DNA from: DATJZH01 sp035499215
GTDB taxonomy: Bacteria; Actinomycetota; Actinomycetes; Streptosporangiales; Streptosporangiaceae
Direction: 5' to 3'
Length of the DNA: 9,294 nt
NCBI GenBank assembly: GCA_035499215.1
Contig: DATJZH010000344.1
Coordinates: 1-9,294, forward strand
Positions 1 through 6,472 of this stretch are shown one piece after another. Made by a program: the position numbers and the translations under genes. Position 1 is the stretch's first letter. Each line of letters opens with the position of its first letter. The notes beneath the pieces were generated by a model. It did no database searches and was not told the origin of the DNA. It saw only the letters and a list, made by a program, of their open reading frames with translations.

Positions 1-1323
1 CTGGCCCGTCTGCAGCACAGCCGGCACCAGCCAGTCGAGCCGGCCGTCATGCGGATGGCCGGAACCCGGCGCCGCCAGCAGCATGACGGCCAGCGGAGTC
101 AGCAGGATGCTGCCCGGCAGATCGCGCAGCCCGAGGAGGGCCAGCATCGCCGCCGCGGCGGCGCCTGCGAGAGCGGGCGGCAGCGGAATCAGGTTGCCGC
201 GGACCAGCTGGCCCACCCAGAGGGCGGCCGGCCCGTCGTCACGGCACGCCAGCAGCGGCCCGACCGCCCGGGCGTGACGGGCACCCCGGCGGCCGCCCGG
301 CGCGTTCCCCGCCGGGCTGGGCGCGGACGCCAGCGTGGCCGGGCCGGGCGCGGACGCCGGCGTGGCCGGGCCGGGCGCGGGCGCCGCCCTGGCCGCCGTG
401 GCCGCTGTGCCGGGAGCCGGCACCGCGGTCGGCGGCCCGGCCCGCAGGCCCGCGAGTCCGGCCGGCTTGACGGCATCCGGCCAGGGCTTACCCGGCCGGG
501 AAGCATCCGGCCGGGTAGGGTCCAGTCGGCGCGGGGGGCGGGCAGCGCCAGCACCCCAGCCGCGACCACCTGCAGCATGCGCGGCCGCCGGCTCCGGGAC
601 AGTCAGCAGCGCCGCCAGGGCGGTCCGCCCGTCCGGAAGCACCGTCGTCGTCGCGGCGCGGGACGGGCTCGCCGCCAGGGCGGTAGTCTGCCGCGGCCGC
701 GGCCGCGGCGCCCGGCCGAACGCGGCGTAGGTCACGGCGATGACCGACCACGCCAGCAGTACCAGCAGGGTCTCGCGGGCACCCCAGGCCGGCGCCGCAA
801 TGACGATGAGCAGCGCGCGGCCGCCCGCCGGCATGGCGACGAGCTGGCCGAGCCGCCGCCGCAGCGCGCCGCTGGCGGCAGTGCCGCGATAGCAGACACC
901 GATGGTCTCGCGCACCGAGATCAGGATGACCACGGTTATCGCGGCCGGCCAGCTGCCGGGCCAGCCGGCGGTATCCGCGCCGACCGCGAGCCCGGCGATG
1001 ACAGCGCACTCGCCGGCCGCCGAGCACACCCGCGCGAGCAGGCCGGCCTCCGCCATCACCGGGCCGGCTGCGATGACGGCAGGCGGCAGGCCTCCGCCGG
1101 ACGGTCCGGCAAGCCTTCTGGCACCGCGCGCCGCGAGGTAGCAGCCGCAGAGCAGGACAGCTCCCCTGACGTCGTCGGACCTGGTGCCGGCGGTAAACCA
1201 GGCGGCTGCGCAGACCGCGAGCGCAAGCGAGAGGCCGGTCACTGCGTTGGGCGTGAGCGCGCGGCGCACCGCCCAGCCGGCGGCGCGCCGACTAAGGGCG
1301 TGCACCGCCTCCGCGGCGGTCAT
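1..1323 (-). CDS. DUF5941-like membrane protein, 3' end beyond the left edge
   Basis: Read on the minus strand from ATG 1323, the frame stays open for 441 codons to the window edge; the frame is closed upstream by a TGA near 1357. The N-terminus (about residues 20-44, containing LTPNAVTGLSLALAV) resembles the first helix of CDP-alcohol phosphatidyltransferases. The Asp-rich catalytic motif (DG..AR..G...D...D) that should follow is absent: that stretch reads YLAARGARRLAG. Further hydrophobic segments lie near 100-140 and 165-202. Residues about 205-350 are an Ala/Pro/Arg-rich linker with short repeats. The tail (about 355-440) has another hydrophobic stretch and the phrase GSGHPHDGRLDWLVPAVLQ. 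From memory this layout matches actinobacterial DUF5941 proteins, whose function is not known. It is divergent from ispD, with 171 nt between the starts. No strong ribosome binding site precedes the ATG. The reading frame is secure; the family name is moderately so. Confidence 0.68.
   Translation of the reverse strand, partial: MTAAEAVHALSRRAAGWAVRRALTPNAVTGLSLALAVCAAAWFTAGTRSDDVRGAVLLCGCYLAARGARRLAGPSGGGLPPAVIAAGPVMAEAGLLARVCSAAGECAVIAGLAVGADTAGWPGSWPAAITVVILISVRETIGVCYRGTAASGALRRRLGQLVAMPAGGRALLIVIAAPAWGARETLLVLLAWSVIAVTYAAFGRAPRPRPRQTTALAASPSRAATTTVLPDGRTALAALLTVPEPAAAHAAGGRGWGAGAARPPRRLDPTRPDASRPGKPWPDAVKPAGLAGLRAGPPTAVPAPGTAATAARAAPAPGPATPASAPGPATLASAPSPAGNAPGGRRGARHARAVGPLLACRDDGPAALWVGQLVRGNLIPLPPALAGAAAAAMLALLGLRDLPGSILLTPLAVMLLAAPGSGHPHDGRLDWLVPAVLQTGQ
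319..399 (-). repeat. 27-bp tandem repeat inside the linker of the DUF5941-like gene
   Basis: Two near-identical 27-bp units (319-345 and 346-372, differing at one base) and a decayed third (373-399) start with GGGCGCGG. The period is nine codons, so the frame is kept and the protein gains repeated Ala/Pro blocks (APGPATPAS, APGPATLAS). This is most likely a slippage-prone region encoding a flexible linker. Confidence 0.7.
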
Positions 1324-1482
1324 GCCCGTGTCCAGGCAGGCGGGCCGGGTGCAGAATCACCGACCACAGCGGCCAGACTGCCCGGCCGGCCGGCCAGACC
1401 CTCAAGCCCGGCGACGATCGGCCCCTCCGATCAGCATGCATCGCAGCAATGCGCTGGTAGCTGCGTAGCTAAGTTACCCGGA

Positions 1483-1488
1483 TAGGGT
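1483..1488 (+). promoter_or_regulatory. Likely -10 box of a leaderless ispD promoter
   Basis: TAGGGT fits the actinobacterial TANNNT -10 pattern and ends 6 nt before the ispD ATG at 1495. That places the expected transcription start on or next to the start codon, a common leaderless arrangement in actinobacteria. No convincing -35 box is seen. The same AGGG could instead act as a weak ribosome binding site. Confidence 0.45.
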
Positions 1489-1494
1489 CCCATC

Positions 1495-2265
1495 ATGCGG
1501 ACGGTAGCAGTCGTGCTGGCGGGCGGCATTGGTCAGCGCTTCGCTGCCAGCGGCGCGCGAGCCGCTGGCAGCGATGCGGGCGGCTTGTGCGGACAGCCGC
1601 TGCCCAAGCAGCTTCTCGTCCTTGCGGGGAGCACCCTGCTCGAGCGCTCCGTAGCGGCGTTCGATGCGGCGCCGGGCGTGCACGAGGTCCTGGTGGTGAT
1701 GGCGGCAGGCTTCACCGAGCTGGCCAGCCAGGTGCTCGGCGCGGCCGGCTACCGCAAGCTCACCGGCATTATCGAGGGGGGCCGGGCTCGCGCTGACTCC
1801 GCCAGGCGGGCGATCACGGCCCTCTCGGGCGGCAAAGCGGGCCAGGGCGGGAAAGGCGGCGACTGCAACGTGCTGTTCCACGATGCCGCAAGGCCGCTGG
1901 TGGACCAGCGGATCATCGCTGACTGCGTCAGCGCCCTGGGCAGCTGGCAGGCAGTCGGCGTTGTCGTGCCCGCATCCGACACCATGGTCGAGGTGACCGG
2001 CGGCGCGATCAGCCGCGCCCTGCCGCGCGCGGCACTGGCCCGCTGCCAGACACCGCAGGGTTTCCGGCTTTCGGTGATCTCCAGGGCGCACGAGCTCGCG
2101 GCGGCTGACCCGGCTTTCACGGCGGAGTCGGCAACCGACGACTGCGGGGTAGTTCTGCGTTACCTGCCCGATGTGCCGGTCCGGGCCGTGTCCGGTACCG
2201 AGCGCAACATGAAGATCACCTATCCCGGCGACCTTGCCGTGGCCGAGACGCTGCTGCGCTCGTGA
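1495..2265 (+). CDS. ispD: IspD-family cytidylyltransferase
   Basis: This 256-residue protein is a nucleotidyltransferase of the IspD family, which joins CTP to 2-C-methyl-D-erythritol 4-phosphate in the MEP isoprenoid pathway. Family motifs are in order: glycine-rich AGGIGQR at 9-15 with Arg15, PKQ at 37-39 with Lys38, GGRARADS at 95-102, HDAARP at 129-134, SDT at 161-163, TPQGF at 186-190, TDD at 214-216 and NMKITYPGDLA at 238-248. Two loops are longer than usual: about 21 residues between Arg15 and PKQ, and a Gly/Lys-rich insertion at about 111-124 before HDAARP. The only plus-strand gene here, it diverges from the DUF5941-like gene and converges on a glycosyltransferase gene. IspD homologues such as TarI use ribitol 5-phosphate, and the neighbours make a CDP-polyol or envelope role possible. 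The enzyme class is secure; the exact substrate is not. Confidence 0.85.
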   Translation: MRTVAVVLAGGIGQRFAASGARAAGSDAGGLCGQPLPKQLLVLAGSTLLERSVAAFDAAPGVHEVLVVMAAGFTELASQVLGAAGYRKLTGIIEGGRARADSARRAITALSGGKAGQGGKGGDCNVLFHDAARPLVDQRIIADCVSALGSWQAVGVVVPASDTMVEVTGGAISRALPRAALARCQTPQGFRLSVISRAHELAAADPAFTAESATDDCGVVLRYLPDVPVRAVSGTERNMKITYPGDLAVAETLLRS

Positions 2266-2286
2266 CTGACGTCACCGGGCCCGGTG
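2262..2286. terminator. Two overlapping small hairpins between convergent stop codons
   Basis: GTGAC-TGAC-GTCAC (2262-2275) is a perfect 5-4-5 inverted repeat whose arms contain both stop codons, ispD's TGA (2263-2265) and the glycosyltransferase's TCA (2272-2274). It overlaps the 14-bp perfect palindrome CACCGGGCCCGGTG (2273-2286), which lies within the 3' end of the glycosyltransferase gene. Either could help end transcription from both sides. There is no T-tract, so an intrinsic terminator is unproven. Confidence 0.4.
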
Positions 2287-3393
2287 GGACCCGCCGGGCA
2301 CCAGGCTGCGCGGGCTGGTAAGGAACCCGATCCCCCAGCTCACGTGCATGGCCGCCAGGACCAGCGGCAGCCGGATGAGGGCCTGCAGGCTGAGCCGCCG
2401 GGCCGCGGCGGCCGTCACGGCGAGGATCCCGGCGCCGTACAACGCCGGCACGGCGAAGCCCGCGGTCAGCAGCAGCGACCAGGCACCGTCGGCCCCGGCG
2501 GCCAGCCCGGTTAGCCCGGCCAGCCCGGCCAGCGTTCCCGCCGCCATCACGAAAACCGCCGCGGGCGGTGCCAGGTAACGCGCGTTGATCGTGCCCGCGT
2601 GCTGGCGCGCCACAACCCGTCGCCACCTGCCGTAATGGAAGTACTGACTTGCCAGCGCGGCGGCACTTGCCCGCGGCCGGTAGATCACCCGCATGGCCGG
2701 CTGGAACCAGATCAGCCCGCCGGCCAGGCGGATGCGATGATTCATCTCCCAGTCCTCGGCCCGCAGGTAGGCCTCGTCGTAGCCGCTCACCTGCTCGATC
2801 GCCGACCGGCGGAGCACCCCCAGATAGACGGTGTCAGTCGGCCCCTGGCTGCCGCCGGTGTGAAAGCGGGCTGAGCCGACGCCGGCTGGCGAGGTCATCG
2901 CCCAGGCCACCGCCTGCTGGAACGGGGTCACTCCCTCCGCCGCCATGATGCCGCCGACATTGACCGCGCCGGTTTCCTCCAGTGTCTGCACCGCGATGCG
3001 CAGATAGCCTGGCGGAATCAGCGCATGCCCATCCACCCGGGCCACGATCGAGTGCCTGGACGCCTTGATCGCTGCGTTGATCGCACTGGGAATGCGCCCG
3101 CACGGGTTCGCCACGATGAGGATCCTGGGGTCAGCGGCGGCCAGCCTTTTCGCAATCTCGGCAGTTCGGTCCCTGGACGGGCCCACCGCGATGATGAGCT
3201 CGAGCTCGCCCGGGTAGTCCTGGCGCAGCACATGGCTGACCGCCTCTTCCAGATTCCGCTCCTCGTTGCGGACCGGCATGACAACCGAAAGGGCCGCAGC
3301 CGGGCCCGGGCGGCCCCCGGCAGGGGCCGGCGGCTGCGGCGACGGCGGCCAGGCGCCTGGCAGATCGGGGCTGGTGCTCATGACGCTGGTCAC
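2272..3393 (-). CDS. Family 2 glycosyltransferase, ExoA-like, membrane-anchored
   Basis: This 373-residue protein has a GT-A fold family 2 glycosyltransferase domain. A Pro-rich N-terminus (1-33) leads into LSVVMPVRNEERNLEEAV (35-52). The DGH at 121-123 is in the place of the metal-binding DXD motif. The acceptor-side motif RAEDWEMNHRI is at 211-221, with Glu213-Asp214, and YFHYGRWRR is at 251-259. The C-terminal third has hydrophobic segments at about 274-300, 303-330 and 338-358, so the enzyme probably sits on the inner face of the membrane and uses a lipid-linked acceptor. It resembles ExoA-type enzymes of polysaccharide synthesis; donor and acceptor cannot be read from sequence. The start is uncertain: GTG 3393 gives the full length and ATG 3381 shortens it by four residues, neither with a good ribosome binding site. 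GTG 3393 lies inside an inverted repeat. Confidence 0.85.
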   Translation of the reverse strand: MTSVMSTSPDLPGAWPPSPQPPAPAGGRPGPAAALSVVMPVRNEERNLEEAVSHVLRQDYPGELELIIAVGPSRDRTAEIAKRLAAADPRILIVANPCGRIPSAINAAIKASRHSIVARVDGHALIPPGYLRIAVQTLEETGAVNVGGIMAAEGVTPFQQAVAWAMTSPAGVGSARFHTGGSQGPTDTVYLGVLRRSAIEQVSGYDEAYLRAEDWEMNHRIRLAGGLIWFQPAMRVIYRPRASAAALASQYFHYGRWRRVVARQHAGTINARYLAPPAAVFVMAAGTLAGLAGLTGLAAGADGAWSLLLTAGFAVPALYGAGILAVTAAAARRLSLQALIRLPLVLAAMHVSWGIGFLTSPRSLVPGGSHRAR

Positions 3394-3438
3394 GGTACCG
3401 CGCCGCGAGCCGACCTGCGACCCGGAGGCGGTACCGTG
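3391..3438. promoter_or_regulatory. Perfect 10-bp inverted repeat at the glycosyltransferase start
   Basis: CACGGTACCG (3391-3400) and CGGTACCGTG (3429-3438) are exact reverse complements separated by 28 nt. Each arm also contains the self-palindrome CGGTACCG, so two identical 8-bp sites lie 36 bp apart. The left arm contains the possible GTG start of the glycosyltransferase. This could be a two-site operator or an RNA hairpin near the start; no regulator is known. Confidence 0.45.
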
Positions 3439-3454
3439 CCTCAGCCAGCGCGGT

Positions 3455-3466
3455 GCCCGGCCGGGC
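3455..3466 (-). terminator. Possible weak terminator after phoH
   Basis: The 12-bp palindrome GCCCGGCCGGGC begins 8 nt after the phoH stop. As RNA it would form only a 4-bp G/C stem with a 4-nt loop, and no T-tract follows. This is a weak candidate. Confidence 0.25.
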
Positions 3467-3474
3467 CAGCGCCT

Positions 3475-4854
3475 TTACAGCGCGGTGTCCTCCAGCATCT
3501 CGGTGACCAGGGCAGCGATCGGCGAGCGCTCCGACCGGACCAGAGTGACATGTGCGAAGAGCGGATGTCCCTTCAGCTTCTCGATCACCGCGACCACCCC
3601 GTCGTGCCGGCCGACCCGCAGGTTGTCGCGCTGGGCGACATCGTGGGTCAGCACCACCCGCGATCCCGCGCCGACCCTGGACAGCACAGTGAGCAGCACC
3701 CCGCGCTCCAGCGACTGGGCCTCGTCAACGATCACGAACGAGTCGTGCAGCGACCGGCCGCGGACGTGGGTCAGCGGCAGGACCTCCAGCATGTCGCGGG
3801 CCAGCACCTCCTCGATGACATCCTGGGAGGTGACAGCGGACAGCGTGTCGAATACCGCCTGGGCCCACGGGTTCATCTTGTCGGCCTCCGAGCCCGGCAG
3901 GTAACCGAGCTCCTGGCCGCCGACCGCATACAGCGGGCGGAAGACCATCAGCTTGCGGTGCTGGCGCCGCTCCATCACCGCCTCCAGCCCCGCGCAGAGC
4001 GCGAGCGCGGACTTTCCCGTGCCCGCCCGGCCGCCCAGTGAAACGATCCCGATGTCCGGATCGAGCAGCAGGTCCAGCGCGATCCGCTGCTCAGCGCTCC
4101 GGCCGCGGAGGCCAAATACCTCCCGGTCACCGCGGACTAGCCGCACCGACTTGTCCGGCTGCACCCGGCCGAGCGCGCTGCCCGCGCCCGAAGCGCCCGA
4201 TATCAGCACCAGCCCGGTGTGCACCGGCAGCTCGCGCGACGCCGCGCACTCCAGCTTGCCGCAGTCGTACAGCTCGCTGATCTCTGCCGGGCTGACTTCC
4301 AGCTCCGCCATGCCGGTCCAGCCCGACTCGGCCGGCAGGTCGGCGCGGTATTCCTGGGCGCTCACCCCGATCGCGGCGGCCTTCACCCGCAGCGGCAGGT
4401 CCTTGCTGACCAGCACCACGCTCTCGCCATCCGCGGCAAGACTGCGCGCCACGGACAGGATCCGGGTGTCGTTGTCGGACAGGCGGAACCCGGCCGGCAG
4501 AACTGACGGATCGGAGTGGTTCAGCTCGACGCGGACAGTGCCGCCGCTGTCCCCGACCGGCAGGTCGGCATCCAGCCTGCCGTAGTCGATGCGCAGATCG
4601 TCAAGGTGGCGCAGGGCCTGACGGGCGAAATACCCGAGCTCCGGATGATGGCGCTTGGCCTCGAGCTCGGTAATCACCACGACCGGCAGCACGACCCGGT
4701 GCTCGGCGAACTTGCCGATGGCCGCCGGGTCGGCGAGCAGCACGCTGGTGTCAAGGACGTAGCTGCGCCGCCGGGATCTTTCCCCCTCCGCGGCGGTCTC
4801 GGCGCTGCGGGTACTGGTCGGCTGCGCCTGGCGGCGCGGTGCAGAAGTGGCCAC
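3475..4854 (-). CDS. phoH: PIN-PhoH protein: PIN ribonuclease domain fused to PhoH ATPase
   Basis: From GTG 4854 this encodes 459 residues. The N-terminal PIN domain (about 32-170) shows SYVLDTS with Asp35, VVITELEAKRHH with Glu63, SDNDTRIL (Asp127, Asp129) and SKDLPLR with Asp152, the usual acidic metal-binding set. The C-terminal PhoH domain (about 250-455) has Walker A GGRAGTGKS (274-282, Lys281) and Walker B FVIVDEAQS (373-381, Asp377-Glu378). Characterised PIN-PhoH proteins act as ATP-driven RNA helicase/nucleases in the cytoplasm; applying this here is by family. GTG 4854 is chosen because AGGGAG lies 5 nt upstream and the resulting N-terminus resembles streptomycete homologues. An in-frame ATG at 4956 would add 34 Pro/Gly-rich residues. 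The frame stays open up to 5598, but that part overlaps uppS and is not coding. Gene order uppS-phoH is common in actinobacteria, to my knowledge. Confidence 0.92.
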   Translation of the reverse strand: MATSAPRRQAQPTSTRSAETAAEGERSRRRSYVLDTSVLLADPAAIGKFAEHRVVLPVVVITELEAKRHHPELGYFARQALRHLDDLRIDYGRLDADLPVGDSGGTVRVELNHSDPSVLPAGFRLSDNDTRILSVARSLAADGESVVLVSKDLPLRVKAAAIGVSAQEYRADLPAESGWTGMAELEVSPAEISELYDCGKLECAASRELPVHTGLVLISGASGAGSALGRVQPDKSVRLVRGDREVFGLRGRSAEQRIALDLLLDPDIGIVSLGGRAGTGKSALALCAGLEAVMERRQHRKLMVFRPLYAVGGQELGYLPGSEADKMNPWAQAVFDTLSAVTSQDVIEEVLARDMLEVLPLTHVRGRSLHDSFVIVDEAQSLERGVLLTVLSRVGAGSRVVLTHDVAQRDNLRVGRHDGVVAVIEKLKGHPLFAHVTLVRSERSPIAALVTEMLEDTAL

Positions 4855-4857
4855 TCG

Positions 4858-4865
4858 CTCTCCCT
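4858..4865 (-). promoter_or_regulatory. Ribosome binding site deciding the phoH start
   Basis: On the minus strand AGGGAGAG precedes GTG 4854, with AGGGAG at a spacing of 5 nt. The rival ATG at 4956 has only a weaker GCAGGCGAG immediately before it. This favours the shorter protein. Confidence 0.55.
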
Positions 4866-5105
4866 GGACGCCGGAAACGGCGCCACGTTCGGATACAGGC
4901 GTGTCGGCGGGACCGGGACCGGCCAGCGTCGGGCCGGGCGCCGGCCCTTCGCTCATCTCGCCTGCGTTCCAGGACGCGAAGCTCGAGGATTTCGAGGGCC
5001 TTCCTCGGACGGGGTGCGCACCGCCCGACACCACTGACCGTACCCTCGGCCGGCCGCTTCCAGGAAGTGGCGTAACGTCTTGTTCACCAGGCGCCCCACC
5101 GCTGG

Positions 5106-5159
5106 CCGCTTCCCGGCGCCGTGGCAGCCGGCGGCGGCTGCCGGGGACGACGGAAGCGG
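5106..5159 (-). terminator. Nested inverted repeats directly after uppS
   Basis: An outer pair, CCGCTTCC (5106-5113) and GGAAGCGG (5152-5159), encloses an inner perfect hairpin: GGCAGCCG (5123-5130), loop GCGG, CGGCTGCC (5135-5142). The outer arm abuts the uppS stop (5160-5162). The inner stem of 8 G/C-rich pairs with a tetraloop is very stable. There is no T-tract, as is usual for many actinobacterial terminators. It probably ends the uppS transcript or stabilises its 3' end. Confidence 0.55.
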
Positions 5160-5921
5160 TCAGGCGCCGAACCGGCGCTGCCGCGCCGCATACGAGCGCA
5201 TCGCGCGCCAGAAGTCCACCCGCCGGAACGCCGGCCAGTACGCATCGCAGAAATAGAACTCCGAATGCGCGCTCTGCCAGAGCAAGAAGCCGCCGAGCCG
5301 CTGCTCGCCCGATGTGCGGATCACCAGGTCGGGGTCGGGCTGTCCAGCCGTGTACAGATGCTCGGCGATGTGCTCGACATCGAGGATCTCGGCGAGCTCC
5401 TCGATGGTTGTGCCCTTCGTCGCCTGCTCCTGCAGCAGGGAGCGGACCGCGTCGGCGATCTCGCGCCTGCCGCCGTACCCGACGGCCACGTTGACCAGCA
5501 GCCCGGCATTCGACCCCGTCGCGTCCGCGGCGTCCTTCAGCACCCCGGCGGTGTCGGCGGGCAGCAAGTCGAGCGCGCCCACCGGCTTGAGGCGCCACTG
5601 CTGGGCAGCGAGCCCGCGCACAGTGTCCTCGATGATCCGCAGCAGCGGCTCAAGCTCGGCGGCTGGACGGCTGAGGTTATCGGTGGACAGCAGCCATAGC
5701 GTGACCACCTCGACACCGGCCTCGCGGCACCACTGCAGCAGCTCGAAGATCTTGTCGGCGCCCGCCTGATGACCGCTGCTGACGTCGGCAAGCCCGGCGG
5801 ACCGGGCCCACCTCCGGTTACCGTCACACATCACCCCCACGTGCCGGGGGATGCTCTCCGGCGACAGCGATGCCTTGAGCCTGCGCTCGTAGATGCGGTA
5901 GGCCAGATCACGAAGTCCCAT
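5160..5921 (-). CDS. uppS: Isoprenyl transferase (cis-prenyltransferase), Rv1086-type
   Basis: This 253-residue protein belongs to the undecaprenyl diphosphate synthase family, which condenses isopentenyl diphosphate onto an allylic diphosphate in cis, feeding lipid carriers for cell-wall synthesis. MCDGNRRWA (31-39) carries catalytic Asp33. STDNLSRP is at 79-86, NVAVGYGGRREIADAVR at 144-160, and PDPDLVIRTSGEQRLGGF (195-212) supplies the diphosphate-binding arginines, followed by Glu221. The DGNRRW form, with Arg where long-chain UppS usually has Gly, matches Mycobacterium tuberculosis Rv1086, which makes short Z,E-farnesyl diphosphate. A short-chain product is therefore likely by subtype, not shown. 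ATG 5921 is chosen because AGGAAGG lies 7 nt upstream and the resulting MGLRDLAYRIYERRL start fits the family. The in-frame ORF running to 6191 has no family-like sequence before this. It lies 305 nt upstream of phoH. Confidence 0.92.
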   Translation of the reverse strand: MGLRDLAYRIYERRLKASLSPESIPRHVGVMCDGNRRWARSAGLADVSSGHQAGADKIFELLQWCREAGVEVVTLWLLSTDNLSRPAAELEPLLRIIEDTVRGLAAQQWRLKPVGALDLLPADTAGVLKDAADATGSNAGLLVNVAVGYGGRREIADAVRSLLQEQATKGTTIEELAEILDVEHIAEHLYTAGQPDPDLVIRTSGEQRLGGFLLWQSAHSEFYFCDAYWPAFRRVDFWRAMRSYAARQRRFGA

Positions 5922-6472
5922 CCGGCAACCTTCCTCGCTGCTATGAGGCCACCGCCGGCCGCCTGGCCTGCTGCTTTTCGGGCCGTCACGGGGCCATGCG
6001 GGCCGATGACACCGGCGCTCCGTTTTGGCTCCCTTAGAACCGTATCCAAGAATGCGACCAATTCGGCTGAGGTCAGCATGGCTCGCCCGCCGATTCCTGC
6101 TGCGCCCGGACCGCGGCGAGAAATACCGCGGCTCGCCCGGCAGTCGGTGCCGCGCTGGCGCGCGGAACCGGTGAAAGGACGCTTCGGGCAAGGCTGGCCC
6201 GGGAAGCGGTCATCCGGGTCGAGGGCGTGCCGCTGCCGCCGGATCCCCGCGCGCCGCAGGACTCCGGCGGCCAGCTTGGCGAGCTTGCGGCCGCAGCGCT
6301 CCCCCGCGGCCGCGAATGGCTGCTGATTCCTGGCGCGTTCCCCGGAGTGTGTCTCGTAAGGCCTCCCAGCCCGCTACCGGCAAGCGACCGCACTCACCGT
6401 CAGAAGTGAACTATCGACACAGTGTAGTTCTCCAATGACAGGAGGTTAACACCGCCGGGCCGGCCCGCCGAG
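5922..6472. other. Gene-free stretch upstream of uppS
   Basis: About 550 nt hold no protein I can support. Short ORFs exist on both strands (for example plus 6227-6409 and minus 6073-6393), but they lack good ribosome binding sites, family motifs and the expected third-position bias. The uppS ribosome binding site AGGAAGG is at 5929-5935. An AT-richer patch lies at about 6020-6065 and might contain a proximal uppS promoter, though no clean -35/-10 pair is visible. A better promoter candidate is at 6421-6449. It could be a long uppS leader, a small RNA or the remains of a lost gene. Confidence 0.5.
6421..6449 (-). promoter_or_regulatory. Promoter-like element facing uppS, with overlapping inverted repeat
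   Basis: On the minus strand TTAACC (6444-6449), 17 nt, then TACACT (6421-6426) fits a -35/-10 layout, the -10 matching TANNNT. An inverted repeat GAACTA (6408-6413) / TAGTTC (6425-6430) with an 11-nt spacer overlaps the -10 and the likely transcription start. If active, it would give uppS a leader of about 490 nt. Confidence 0.4.

Noticed and set aside
49..1485. Long plus-strand open frame opposite the DUF5941-like gene
   Set aside because: Its product is Arg/Gly-rich without hydrophobic or motif structure, and it mirrors the minus-strand frame that encodes recognisable membrane segments. It is a by-product of high GC.
4855..5598. N-terminal extension of phoH
   Set aside because: The frame is open, but it overlaps the uppS coding sequence in another frame and has no family similarity; a good ribosome binding site precedes GTG 4854.
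5922..6191. N-terminal extension of uppS
   Set aside because: The extra residues are basic and unlike any cis-prenyltransferase, while ATG 5921 has a well-spaced AGGAAGG and a family-like start.
6073..6393. Minus-strand ORF downstream of the promoter-like element, overlapping a second ORF starting at 6079
   Set aside because: Start-stop overlap looked like coupled genes, but the third codon positions are poor in G/C for this DNA, no ribosome binding site is present and no motif is recognisable.
6227..6409. Plus-strand ORF of 60 residues
   Set aside because: Codon bias is fair, but there is no usable ribosome binding site and no family resemblance; the sequence before the GTG continues without a better start.
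6440..6445. Perfect AGGAGG on the plus strand
   Set aside because: No start codon lies at a workable distance downstream; it coincides with the reverse of the candidate -35 region.
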